Assembly (NCBI GenBank): GCA_033782935.1
Contig: JAWQEG010000003.1
Location: 4,786,501 to 4,850,500 of the forward strand
Length of the DNA stretch: 64,000 nucleotides
Reading direction: 5' to 3'
Source: Petrolisthes cinctipes
Lineage: Eukaryota > Arthropoda > Malacostraca > Decapoda > Porcellanidae
Below the pieces are notes generated by a model that saw nothing but the letters and a program-made list of their open reading frames with translations, had not been told where the DNA came from and ran no database searches. This document shows positions 13,061-25,141 of this stretch, in pieces. The number at the start of each line of letters is the position of its first letter. Position 1 is the first letter of the stretch. A program made the position numbers and the translations under genes.

Positions 13061-13561
13061 TATTTTGAAAATATTCTAGCACTGTGTAGGCATGTACAGA
13101 TTGCTTCTGGGACCCCAAAATACTGAATTTTCGGGTGTTTTGAGCCTGAATTTGAGATATAAACGGGTACAGAAGATACATGCACATATTGACTTTGGGC
13201 ACCAAAAATATCGATTTTCAGCATGTTTTGGGCCTGAATTTTGAAAATACTCTAACACGGAGTAGGCATGTACAGATCGCTTCTGGGACCCAAAAATATC
13301 GAATTTTCGGGTGTTTAGGGCCAGAATTTGAGATATAAACGGGTACTGAAGATGCATGCACATATCGACTTTTGTGCACCTAAAAGATCGATTTTCAGTA
13401 TGTTTTGAGCATGTATTTTGAAAATACTCTAACACGGAGTAGGCATGTACAGATCGCTTCTGGGACCCCTAAATATCGAATTTTCGGGTGTTTTGGGACT
13501 GAATTTGAGATATCGACTTTTTGGCACCTAAAAGATCGATTTTTAGCATGTTTTTAGCCTA

Positions 13562-14209
13562 TATTTTGAAAATATTCTAGCACTGAGTAGGCATGTACAG
13601 ATTGCTTCTGGGACCCCAAAATATTGAATTTTCGGGTGTTTTGAGCCTGAATTTGAGATATAAACGGGTACAGAAGATACATGCACATATTGACTTTGGG
13701 CACCAAAAATATCGATTTTCAGCATGTTTTGGGCCTGAATTTTGAAAATACTTTAACACGGTGTAGGCATGTACAGATCGCTTCTGGGACCCCAAAATAT
13801 CGAATTTTCGGGTGTTTTGGGACTGAATTTGAGATATCGATTTTTTGGCACCTAAAATATCGATTTTCAGCATGTTTTGGGCCTGTATTTTGAAAATACT
13901 CTAACACTGAGTAGGCATGTACAGATTGCTTCTGGGACCCCAAAATATAGAATTTTCGGGTGTTTTGAGCCTGAATTTGAGATATAAACGGGTATGAAGA
14001 TGCATGCACATATCGACTTTTGTGCACCTAAAAGATCGATTTTCAGTATGTTTTGAGCATGTATTTTGAAAATACTCTAACACGGAGTAGGCATGTACAG
14101 ATCGCTTCTGGGACCCCTAAATATCGAATTTTCGGGTGTTTTGGGACTGAATTTGAGATATCGACTTTTTGGCACCTAAAAGATCGATTTTTAGCATGTT
14201 TTTAGCCTA
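13562..14209. repeat. Tetrameric unit, 648 bp (1b - short mosaic - 2b - 3b), first copy
   Basis: The second monomer is a three-part mosaic: a 2a front (GATCGCTTCTGGGACCCC), a type 3a middle with the 29-bp loss (GGGACTG, CGATTTTTTGG) and a type 1a tail (AAAATATCGATTTTCAGC). It is short, so this unit has two short monomers out of four. The next 2b has AATATAGAATTTT and GGGTATGAAG. Later copies are at 16695 and 39703. Confidence 0.85.
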
Positions 14210-14400
14210 TATTTTGAAAATATTCTAGCACTGTACAGATTGCTTCTGGGACACCAAAATATTGAATTTTCGGGTGTTTTGAGCCTGAATTTGAGATATA
14301 AACGGGTACAGAAGATACATGCACATATTGACTTTGGGCACCAAAAATATCGATTTTCAGCATGTTTTGGGCCTGTATTTTGAAAATACTCTAACACTGA

Positions 14401-15191
14401 GTAGGCATGTACAGATTGCTTCTGGGACCCAAAAATATTGAATTTTCGGGTGTTTTGAGCCTGAATTTGAGATATAAACGGGTACTGAAGATGCATGCAC
14501 ATATCGACTTTTGTGCACCTAAAAGATTGATTTTCAGTATGTTTTGAGCATGTATTTTGAAAATACTCTAACACGGAGTAGGCATGTACAGATCGCTTCT
14601 GGAACCCCTAAATATCGAATTTTCGGGTGTTTTGGGACTGAATTTGAGATATCGACTTTTTGGCACCTAAAAGATCGATTTTTAGCATGTTTTTAGCCTA
14701 TATTTTGAAAATATTCTAGCACTGTACAGATTGCTTCTGGGACCCCAAAATATTGAATTTTCGGGTGTTTTGAGCCTGAATTTGAGATATAAACGGGTAC
14801 AGAAGATACATGCACATATTGACTTTGGGCACTAAAAATATCGATTTTCAGCATGTTTTGGGACTGAATTTTGAAAATACTCTAACACGGAGTAGGCATG
14901 TACAGATCGCTTCTGGGACCCCAAAATATCGAATTTTCGGGTGTTTAGGGCCAGAATTTGAGATATAAACGGGTACAGAAGATGCATGCACATATCGACT
15001 TTTGGGCACCTAAAAGATCGATTTTCAGTATGTTTTTGGCCTGTATTTTGAAAATACTCTAACACGGAGTAGGCATGTACAGATACCTTCTGGGACCTCT
15101 AAATATCGAATTTTCGGGTGTTTTGGGACTGAATTTGAGATATCGATTTTTTGGCACCTAAAATGTCGATTTTTAGCATGTTTTTAGCCTA
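14401..15191. repeat. Spacer block between the 3.1-3.6 kb duplicates, ordinary trimers
   Basis: It holds the back part of one 491-bp unit and one 491-bp 1b-2a-3a unit, with small private changes (AGATTGATTTTCAG, TTCTGGAACCCC, GGGCACTAAAAATATC, TTTTGGGACTG). The latter unit resembles the one at 10608 more than its immediate neighbours. No unique sequence. Confidence 0.75.
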
Positions 15192-17533
15192 TATTTTCAA
15201 AATATTCTAGCACTGTGTAAGCATGTACAGATTGCTTCTGGGACCCCAAAATATTGAATTTTCGGGTGTTTTGAGCCTGAATTTGAGATATAAACGGGTA
15301 CAGAAGATACATGCACATATTGACTTTGGGCACCAAAAATATCGATTTTCAGCATGTTTTGGGCCTGTATTTTGAAAATACTCTAACACGGAGTAGGCAT
15401 GTACAGATCACTTCTGGGACCCCCAAATATCGAATTTTCGGGTTTTTTGAGCCTGAATTTGAGATATAAACGGGTACTGAAGATGCATGCACATATCGAC
15501 TTTTGTGCACCTAAAAGATCGATTTTCAGTATGTTTTGAGCATGTATTTTGAAAATACTCTAACACGGAGTAGGCATGTACAGATCGCTTCTGGGACCCC
15601 TAAATATCGAATTTTCGGGTGTTTTGGGACTGAATTTGAGATATCGACTTTTTGGCACCTAAAAGATCGATTTTTAGCATGTTTTTAGCCTATATTTTCA
15701 AAATATTCTAGCACTGAGTAGGCATGTACAGATTGCTTCTGGGACCCCAAAATATTGAATTTTCGGGTGTTTTGAGCCTGAATTTGAGATATAAACGGGT
15801 TCAGAAGATACATGCACATATTGACTTTGGGCACCAAAAATATCAATATTTAGCATGTTTTGGGCCTGAATCTTGAAAATACTCTAACACGGAGTAGGCA
15901 TGTACAGATCGCTTCTGGGACCCCAAAATATCGAATTTTCGGGTGTTTAGGGCCAGAATTTGAGATATAAACGGGTACAGAAGATGCATGCACATATCGA
16001 CTTTTGGGCACCTAAAAGATCGATTTTCAGTATGTTTTTGGCCTGTATTTTGAAAATACTCTAACACGGAGTAGGCATGTACAGATACCTTCTGGGACCT
16101 CTAAATATCGAATTTTCGGGTGTTTTGGGACTGAATTTGAGATATCGATTTTTTGGCACCTAAAATGTCGATTTTTAGCATGTTTTTAGCCTATATTTTG
16201 AAAATATTCTAGCACTGTGTAGGCATGTACAGATTGCTTCTGGGACCCCAAAATACTGAATTTTCGGGTGTTTTGAGCCTGAATTTGAGATATAAACGGG
16301 TACAGAAGATACATGCACATATTGACTTTGGGCACCAAAAATATCGATTTTCAGCATGTTTTGGGCCTGAATTTTGAAAATACTCTAACACGGAGTAGGC
16401 ATGTACAGATCGCTTCTGGGACCCAAAAATATCGAATTTTCGGGTGTTTAGGGCCAGAATTTGAGATATAAACGGGTACTGAAGATGCATGCACATATCG
16501 ACTTTTGTGCACCTAAAAGATCGATTTTCAGTATGTTTTGAGCATGTATTTTGAAAATACTCTAACACGGAGTAGGCATGTACAGATCGCTTCTGGGACC
16601 CCTAAATATCGAATTTTCGGGTGTTTTGGGACTGAATTTGAGATATCGACTTTTTGGCACCTAAAAGATCGATTTTTAGCATGTTTTTAGCCTATATTTT
16701 GAAAATATTCTAGCACTGAGTAGGCATGTACAGATTGCTTCTGGGACCCCAAAATATTGAATTTTCGGGTGTTTTGAGCCTGAATTTGAGATATAAACGG
16801 GTACAGAAGATACATGCACATATTGACTTTGGGCACCAAAAATATCGATTTTCAGCATGTTTTGGGCCTGAATTTTGAAAATACTTTAACACGTAGTAGG
16901 CATGTACAGATCGCTTCTGGGACCCCAAAATATCGAATTTTCGGGTGTTTTGGGACTGAATTTGAGATATCGATTTTTTGGCACCTAAAATATCGATTTT
17001 CAGCATGTTTTGGGCCTGTATTTTGAAAATACTCTAACACTGAGTAGGCATGTACAGATTGCTTCTGGGACCCCAAAATATAGAATTTTCGGGTGTTTTG
17101 AGCCTGAATTTGAGATATAAACGGGTATGAAGATGCATGCACATATCGACTTTTGTGCACCTAAAAGATCGATTTTCAGTATGTTTTGAGCATGTATTTT
17201 GAAAATACTCTAACACGGAGTAGGCATGTACAGATCGCTTCTGGGACCCCTAAATATCGATTTTTCGGGTGTTTTGGGACTGAATTTGAGATATCGACTT
17301 TTTGGCACCTAAAAGATCGATTTTTAGCATGTTTTTAGCCTATATTTTGAAAATATTCTAGCACTGTACAGATTGCTTCTCTGACACCAAAATATTGAAT
17401 TTTCGGGTGTTTTGAGCCTGAATTTGAGATATAAACGGGTACAGAAGATACATGCACATATTGACTTTGGGCACCAAAAATATCGATTTTCAGCATGTTT
17501 TTGGCCTGAATTTTGAAAATACTCTAACACGGA
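15192..17533. repeat. 3.1-3.6 kb duplication, right copy
   Basis: This is the partner of 11600-14400 (markers listed there). It has private changes TATTTTCAAAATATTC at two boundaries (15193 and 15694), CGGGTTCAGAAG and ATATCAATATTTAGC. Its right part also forms the start of the large duplication, so 16695-17342 has a third copy at 39703-40350. Confidence 0.83.
16695..17342. repeat. Tetrameric unit, 648 bp, second copy
   Basis: Same structure and markers as 13562-14209, plus ACGTAGTAGGC near 16891, which the first copy lacks (CGGTGTAGGC) and the third copy at 39703 shares. It was therefore copied first locally and then within the large segmental duplication. Confidence 0.85.
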
Positions 17534-17833
17534 GTAGGCATGTACAGATCGCTTCTGGGACCCCAAAATATCGAATTTTCGGGTGTTTAGGGCCAGAATT
17601 TGAGATATGAACGGGTACAGAAGATGCATGCACATATCGACTTTTGGGCACCTAAAAGATCGATTTTCAGTATGTTTTTGGCCTGTATTTTGAAAATACT
17701 CTAACACGGAGTAGGCATGTACAGATACCTTCTGAGACCCCTAAATATCGAATTTTCGGGTGTTTTGGGACTGAATTTGAGATATCGATTTTTTGGCACC
17801 TAAAATGTCGATTTTTAGCATGTTTTTAGCCTA

Positions 17834-17999
17834 TAGTTTGAAAATATTCTAGCACTGTACAAATTGCTTCTGGGACCCCAAAATATTGAATTTTCGGGTG
17901 TTTTGAGCCTGAATTTGAGATATAAACGGGTACAGAAGATACATGCACATATTGACTTTGGGCATCTAAAATATCGATTTTCAGCATGTTTTGGGCCTG
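17834..17999. repeat. Lone type 1 monomer, 166 bp
   Basis: A 10-bp-deleted type 1 copy is followed not by type 2 but by another type 1 monomer, through the odd boundary TATTTTGAAATTTTTCTAGC. It also has TATAGTTTGAAAATATTC and CTGTACAAATTGC. The same monomer lies at 40842-41007 in copy 2. Confidence 0.85.
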
Positions 18000-20409
18000 T
18001 ATTTTGAAATTTTTCTAGCACTGTGTAGGCATGTACAGATTGCTTCTGGGACCCCAAAATATTGAATTTTCGGGTGTTTCGAGCCTGAATTTGAGATATA
18101 AACGGGTACAGAAGATACATGCACATATTGACTTTGGGCACCAAAAATATCGATTTTCAGCATGTTTTGGGCCTGAATTTTGAAAATACTCTAACACGGA
18201 GTAGGCATGTACAGATCGCTTCTGGGACCCCAAAATATCGAATTTTCGGGTGTTTAGGGCCAGAATTTGAGATATAAACGGGTACAGAAGATGCATGCAC
18301 ATATCGACTTTTGGGCGCCTAAAAGATCGATTTTCAGTATGTTTTTGGCCTGTATTTTGAAAATACTCTAACACGGAGTAGGCATGTACAGATACCTTCT
18401 GGGACCTCTAAATATCGAATTTTCGGGTGTTTTGGGACTGAATTTGAGATATCGATTTTTTGGCACCTAAAATGTCGATTTTTAGCATGTTTTTAGCCTA
18501 TATTTTGAAAATATTCTAGCACTGTGTAGGCATGTACAGATTGCTTCTGGGACCCCAAAATATTGAATTTTCGGGTGTTTTGAGCCTGAATTTGAGATAT
18601 AAACGGGTACAGAAGATACATGCACATATTGACTTTGGGCATCTAAAATATCGATTTTCAGCATGTTTTGGGCCTGTATTTTGAAAATACTCTAACACTG
18701 AGTAGGCATGTACAGATTGCTTCTGGGACCCCAAAATATTGAATTTTCGGGTGTTTTGAGCCTGAATTTGAGATATAAACGGGTACTGAAGATGCATGCA
18801 CATATCGACTTTTGTGCACCTAAAAGATCGATTTTCAGTATGTTTTGAGCATGTATTTTGAAAATACTCTAACACGGAGTAGGCATGTACAGATCGCTGC
18901 TGGGACCCCTAAATATCGAATTTTCGGGTGTTTTGGGACTGAATTTGAGATATCGACTTTTTGGCACCTAAAAGATCGATTTTTAGCATGTTTTTAGCCT
19001 ATATTTTGAAAATATTCTAGCACTGAGTAGGCATGTACAGATTGCTTCTGGGACCCCAAAATATTGAATTTTCGGGTATTTTGAGGCTGAATTTGAGATA
19101 TAAACGGGTACAGAAGATACATGCACATATTGACTTTGGGCACCAAAAATATCGATTTTCAGCATGTTTTGGGACTGAATTTTGAAAATACTCTAACACG
19201 GAGTAGGCATGTACAGATCGCTTCTGGGACCCCAAAATATCGAATTTTCGGGTGTTTAGGGTCAGAATTTGAGATATAAACGGGTACAGAAGATGCATGC
19301 ACATATCGACTTTTGGGCGCCTAAAAGATCGATTTTCAGTATGTTTTTGGCCTGTATTTTGAAAATACTCTAACACGGAGTACGCATGTACAGATACCTT
19401 CTGGGACCTCTAAATATCGAATTTTCGGGTGTTTTGGGACTGAATTTGAGATATCGATTTTTTGCCACCTAAAATGTCGATTTTCAGCATGTTTTTAGAC
19501 TATATTTTGAAAATATTCTAGCACTGTGTAGGCATGTACAGATTGCTTCTGGGACCCCAAAATATTGAATTTTCGGGTGTTTTGAGCCTGAATTTGAGAT
19601 ATAAACGGGTACTGAAGATGCATGCACATATCGACTTTTGTGCACCTAAAAGATCGATTTTCAGTATGTTTTGAGCATGTATTTTGAAAATACTCTAACA
19701 CGGAGTAGGCATGTACAGATCGCTTCTGGGACCCCTAAATATCGAATTTTCGGGTGTTTTGGGACTGAATTTGAGATATCGACTTTTTGGCACCTAAAAG
19801 ATCGATTTTTAGCATGTTTTTAGCCTATATTTTGAAAATATTCTAGCACTGTACAGATTGCTTCTGGGGCCCCAAAATATTGAATTTTCGGGTGTTTTGA
19901 GCCTGAATTTGAGATATAAACGGGTACAGAAGATACATGCACATATTGACATTGGGCACCAAAAATATCGATTTTCAGCATGTTTTGGTCCTGAATTTTG
20001 AAAATACTCTAACACGGAGTAGGCATGTACAGATCGCTTCTGGGACCCCAAAATATCGAATTTTCGGGTGTTTAGGGCCAGAATTTGAGATATAAACGGG
20101 TACAGAAGATGCATGCACATATCGACTTTTGGGCACCTAAAAGATCGATTTTCAGTATGTTTTTGGCCTGTATTTTGAAAATACTCTAACACGGAGTAGG
20201 CATGTACAGATACCTTCTGGGACCTCTAAATATCGAATTTTCGGGTGTTTTGGGACTGAATTTGAGATATCGATTTTTTGGCACCTAAAATGTCGATTTT
20301 TAGCATGTTTTTAGCCTATATTTTGAAAATATTCTAGCACTGTGTAGGCATGTACAGATTGCTTCTGGGACCCCAAAATATTGAATTTTCGGGTGTTTTG
20401 AGCCTGAAT
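17915..20409. repeat. 2,495-bp tandem duplication, first copy
   Basis: Unit series (501, 501, 501, 325, 491) with markers GAAATTTTTCTAGC, GTGTTTCGAGCC, TTGGGCGCC, GATCGCTGCTGGG, TTTTGAGGCTG, GAGTACGCATG, TTTGCCACC and TTGACATTGGGC, all repeated 2,495 bp downstream. I saw no base difference between the two. Copy 2 of the large duplication has this series once (40923-43417), so this event probably came later. Confidence 0.92.
19503..19827. repeat. Dimeric unit, 325 bp (1a/2b mosaic + 3b)
   Basis: The first monomer (177 bp) has a type 1 front (TTCTAGCACTGTGTAGGC, ATTGC) and a type 2b back (ACTGAAGATGC, TTTTGTGCACC, TTTTGAGCATG), followed by 3b. The preceding 3a ends TTTTCAGCATGTTTTTAGAC, and a 491-bp unit follows. 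The same arrangement appears at 21998, 24817, 28798 and 32099, and in copy 2 at 42511, 45330 and 51295. Confidence 0.88.
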
Positions 20410-22904
20410 TTGAGATATAAACGGGTACAGAAGATACATGCACATATTGACTTTGGGCATCTAAAATATCGATTTTCAGCATGTTTTGGGCCTGTATTTT
20501 GAAATTTTTCTAGCACTGTGTAGGCATGTACAGATTGCTTCTGGGACCCCAAAATATTGAATTTTCGGGTGTTTCGAGCCTGAATTTGAGATATAAACGG
20601 GTACAGAAGATACATGCACATATTGACTTTGGGCACCAAAAATATCGATTTTCAGCATGTTTTGGGCCTGAATTTTGAAAATACTCTAACACGGAGTAGG
20701 CATGTACAGATCGCTTCTGGGACCCCAAAATATCGAATTTTCGGGTGTTTAGGGCCAGAATTTGAGATATAAACGGGTACAGAAGATGCATGCACATATC
20801 GACTTTTGGGCGCCTAAAAGATCGATTTTCAGTATGTTTTTGGCCTGTATTTTGAAAATACTCTAACACGGAGTAGGCATGTACAGATACCTTCTGGGAC
20901 CTCTAAATATCGAATTTTCGGGTGTTTTGGGACTGAATTTGAGATATCGATTTTTTGGCACCTAAAATGTCGATTTTTAGCATGTTTTTAGCCTATATTT
21001 TGAAAATATTCTAGCACTGTGTAGGCATGTACAGATTGCTTCTGGGACCCCAAAATATTGAATTTTCGGGTGTTTTGAGCCTGAATTTGAGATATAAACG
21101 GGTACAGAAGATACATGCACATATTGACTTTGGGCATCTAAAATATCGATTTTCAGCATGTTTTGGGCCTGTATTTTGAAAATACTCTAACACTGAGTAG
21201 GCATGTACAGATTGCTTCTGGGACCCCAAAATATTGAATTTTCGGGTGTTTTGAGCCTGAATTTGAGATATAAACGGGTACTGAAGATGCATGCACATAT
21301 CGACTTTTGTGCACCTAAAAGATCGATTTTCAGTATGTTTTGAGCATGTATTTTGAAAATACTCTAACACGGAGTAGGCATGTACAGATCGCTGCTGGGA
21401 CCCCTAAATATCGAATTTTCGGGTGTTTTGGGACTGAATTTGAGATATCGACTTTTTGGCACCTAAAAGATCGATTTTTAGCATGTTTTTAGCCTATATT
21501 TTGAAAATATTCTAGCACTGAGTAGGCATGTACAGATTGCTTCTGGGACCCCAAAATATTGAATTTTCGGGTATTTTGAGGCTGAATTTGAGATATAAAC
21601 GGGTACAGAAGATACATGCACATATTGACTTTGGGCACCAAAAATATCGATTTTCAGCATGTTTTGGGACTGAATTTTGAAAATACTCTAACACGGAGTA
21701 GGCATGTACAGATCGCTTCTGGGACCCCAAAATATCGAATTTTCGGGTGTTTAGGGTCAGAATTTGAGATATAAACGGGTACAGAAGATGCATGCACATA
21801 TCGACTTTTGGGCGCCTAAAAGATCGATTTTCAGTATGTTTTTGGCCTGTATTTTGAAAATACTCTAACACGGAGTACGCATGTACAGATACCTTCTGGG
21901 ACCTCTAAATATCGAATTTTCGGGTGTTTTGGGACTGAATTTGAGATATCGATTTTTTGCCACCTAAAATGTCGATTTTCAGCATGTTTTTAGACTATAT
22001 TTTGAAAATATTCTAGCACTGTGTAGGCATGTACAGATTGCTTCTGGGACCCCAAAATATTGAATTTTCGGGTGTTTTGAGCCTGAATTTGAGATATAAA
22101 CGGGTACTGAAGATGCATGCACATATCGACTTTTGTGCACCTAAAAGATCGATTTTCAGTATGTTTTGAGCATGTATTTTGAAAATACTCTAACACGGAG
22201 TAGGCATGTACAGATCGCTTCTGGGACCCCTAAATATCGAATTTTCGGGTGTTTTGGGACTGAATTTGAGATATCGACTTTTTGGCACCTAAAAGATCGA
22301 TTTTTAGCATGTTTTTAGCCTATATTTTGAAAATATTCTAGCACTGTACAGATTGCTTCTGGGGCCCCAAAATATTGAATTTTCGGGTGTTTTGAGCCTG
22401 AATTTGAGATATAAACGGGTACAGAAGATACATGCACATATTGACATTGGGCACCAAAAATATCGATTTTCAGCATGTTTTGGTCCTGAATTTTGAAAAT
22501 ACTCTAACACGGAGTAGGCATGTACAGATCGCTTCTGGGACCCCAAAATATCGAATTTTCGGGTGTTTAGGGCCAGAATTTGAGATATAAACGGGTACAG
22601 AAGATGCATGCACATATCGACTTTTGGGCACCTAAAAGATCGATTTTCAGTATGTTTTTGGCCTGTATTTTGAAAATACTCTAACACGGAGTAGGCATGT
22701 ACAGATACCTTCTGGGACCTCTAAATATCGAATTTTCGGGTGTTTTGGGACTGAATTTGAGATATCGATTTTTTGGCACCTAAAATGTCGATTTTTAGCA
22801 TGTTTTTAGCCTATATTTTGAAAATATTCTAGCACTGTGTAGGCATGTACAGATTGCTTCTGGGACCCCAAAATATTGAATTTTCGGGTGTTTTGAGCCT
22901 GAAT
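20410..22904. repeat. 2,495-bp tandem duplication, second copy
   Basis: Identical by eye to 17915-20409. The junction sits in a 176-bp type 1 copy at 20319-20494 that is itself a mosaic: its front (CACTGTGTAGGCATG) is that of the unit at 22814, its tail (GGGCATCTAAAATATC) that of the monomer at 17834. The breakpoint is thus between about 20365 and 20457. Confidence 0.92.
21998..22322. repeat. Dimeric unit, 325 bp, copy by local duplication
   Basis: Same as 19503-19827, shifted by 2,495 bp. Its presence here is explained by the 2,495-bp duplication and not by a new exchange. Confidence 0.88.
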
Positions 22905-24279
22905 TTGAGATATAAACGGGTACAGAAGATACATGCACATATTGACTTTGGGCACCAAAAATATCGATTTTCAGCATGTTTTGGGCCTGAATTTTGAAAA
23001 TACTCTAACACGGAGTAGGCATGTACAGATCGCTTCTGGGACCCCAAAATATCGAATTTTCGGGTGTTTAGGGCCAGAATTTGAGATATAAACGGGCACT
23101 GAAGATGCATGCACATATCGACTTTTGGGCACCTAAAAGATCGATTTTCATTATGTTTTGAGCATGTATTTTGAAAATACTCTAACACGGAGTAGGCATG
23201 TACAGATCGCTTCTGGGATCCCTAAATATCGAATTTTCGGGTGTTTTGGGACTGAATTTGAGATATCAACTTTTTGGCACCTAAAAGATCGATTTTTAGC
23301 ATGTTTTTAGCCTATATTTTGAAAATATTCTAGCACTGTGTAGGCATGTACAGATTGCTTCTGGGACCCCAAAATATTGAATTTTCGGGTGTTTTGAGCC
23401 TGAATTTGAGATATAAACGGGTACAGAAGATACATGCACATATTGACTTTGGGCACCAAAAATATCGATTTTCAGCATGTTTTGGGACTGAATTTTGAAA
23501 ATACTCTAACACGGAGTAGGCATGTACAGATCGCTTCTGGGACCCCAAAATATCGAATTTTCGGGTGTTTAGGGCCAGAATTTGAGATATAAACGGGTAA
23601 AGAAGATGCATGCACATATCGACTTTTGGGCACCTAAAAGATCGATTTTCAGTATGTTTTTGGCCTGTATTTTGAAAATACTCTAATACTGAGTAGGCAT
23701 GTACAGATACCTTCTGGGACCTCTAAATATCGAATTTTCGGGTGTTTTGGGACTGAATTTGAGATATCGATTTTTTGGCACCTAAAATGTCGATTTTTAG
23801 CATGTTTTTAGCCTATATTTTGAAAATATTCTAGCACTGTGTAGGCATGTACAGATTGCTTCTGGGACCCCAAAATATTGAATTTTCGGGTGTTTTGAGC
23901 CTGAATTTGAGATATAAACGGGTACAGAAGATACATGCACATATTGACTTTGGGCATCTAAAATATCGATTTTCAGCATGTTTTGGGCCTGTATTTTGAA
24001 AATACTCTAACACTGAGTAGGCATGTACAGATTCTTCTGGGACCCCAAAATATCGAATTTTCGGGTGTTTTGAGCCTGAATTTGAGATATAAACGGGTAC
24101 TGAAGATGCATGCACATATCGACTTTTGTGCACCTAAAAGATCGATTTTCAGTATGTTTTGAGCATGTATTTTGAAAATACTCTAACACGGAGTAGGCAT
24201 GTACAGATCGCTGCTGGGACCCCTAAATATCGAATTTTCGGGTGTTTTGGGACTGAATTTGAGATATCGACTTTTTGGC

Positions 24280-24300
24280 ACCAAAAAAAACGATTTTTAG
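24280..24300. other. A8-tract marker in a type 3b monomer
   Basis: The usual CACCTAAAAGATCGATTTTT is replaced by CACCAAAAAAAACGATTTTT. The only other copy is at about 44794-44813, offset 20,513 bp. It is useful as a unique tag for the large segmental duplication, inside an array where almost every other 20-mer recurs many times. Confidence 0.85.
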
Positions 24301-24816
24301 CATGTTTTTAGCCTATATTTTGAAAATATTCTAGCACTGAGTAGGCATGTACAGATTGCTTCTGGGACCCCAAAATATTGAATTTTCGGGTGTTTTGAGC
24401 CTGAATTTGAGATATAAACGGGTACAGAAGATACATGCACATATTGACTTTGGGCACCAAAAATATCGATTTTCAGCATGTTTTGGGACTGAATTTTGAA
24501 AATACTCTAACACGGAGTAAGCATGTACAGATCGCTTCTGGGACCCCAAAATATCGAATTTTCGGGTGTTTAGGGTCAGAATTTGAGATATAAACGGGTA
24601 CAGAAGATGCATGCACATATCGACTTTTGGGCGCCTAAAAGATCAATTTTCAGTATGTTTTTGGCCTGTATTTTGAAAATACTCTAACACGGAGTAGGCA
24701 TGTACAGATACCTTCTGGGACCTCTAAATATAGAATTTTCGGTTGTTTTGGGACTGAATTTGAGATATCGATTTTTTGGCACCTAAAATGTCGATTTTCA
24801 GCATGTTTTTAGACTA

Positions 24817-25141
24817 TATTTTGAAAATATTCTAGCACTGTGTAGGCATGTACAGATTGCTTCTGGGACCCCAAAATATTGAATTTTCGGGTGTTTTGAG
24901 CCTGAATTTGAGATATAAACGGGTACTGAAGATGCATGCACATATCGACTTTTGTGCACCTAAAAGATCGATTTTCAGTATGTTTTGAGCATGTATTTTG
25001 AAAATACTCTAACACGGAGTAGGCATGTACAGATCGCTTCTGGGACCCCAAAATATCGAATTTTCGGGTGTTTTGGGACTGAATTTGAGATATCGACTTT
25101 TTGGCACCTAAAAGATCGATTTTTAGCATGTTTTTAGCCTA
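24817..25141. repeat. Dimeric unit, 325 bp (1a/2b mosaic + 3b)
   Basis: Same class as 19503-19827, with a preceding 3a carrying ATATAGAATTTTCGGTTG. Its 3b reads GGGACCCCAAAATATCG instead of GGGACCCCTAAATATCG, a difference that its copy at 45330 shares. Confidence 0.85.

Larger units (their letters stand above)
11600..14400. repeat. 3.1-3.6 kb duplication, left copy
   Basis: This stretch matches 15192-17533. The offset is 3,592 bp up to about 12,600 and 3,133 bp after it, because the right copy lacks one 459-bp unit. Shared rare markers: GATCACTTC (11814 and 15406), a TATTTAGCATG tail (12250 and 15842), GCCTGAATCTTG, CAAAATACTGAATTTT (13115 and 16248), the 648-bp tetramer, and GGGTATGAAGATGC with one base lost. 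Limits are good to roughly 50 bp. Confidence 0.85.
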
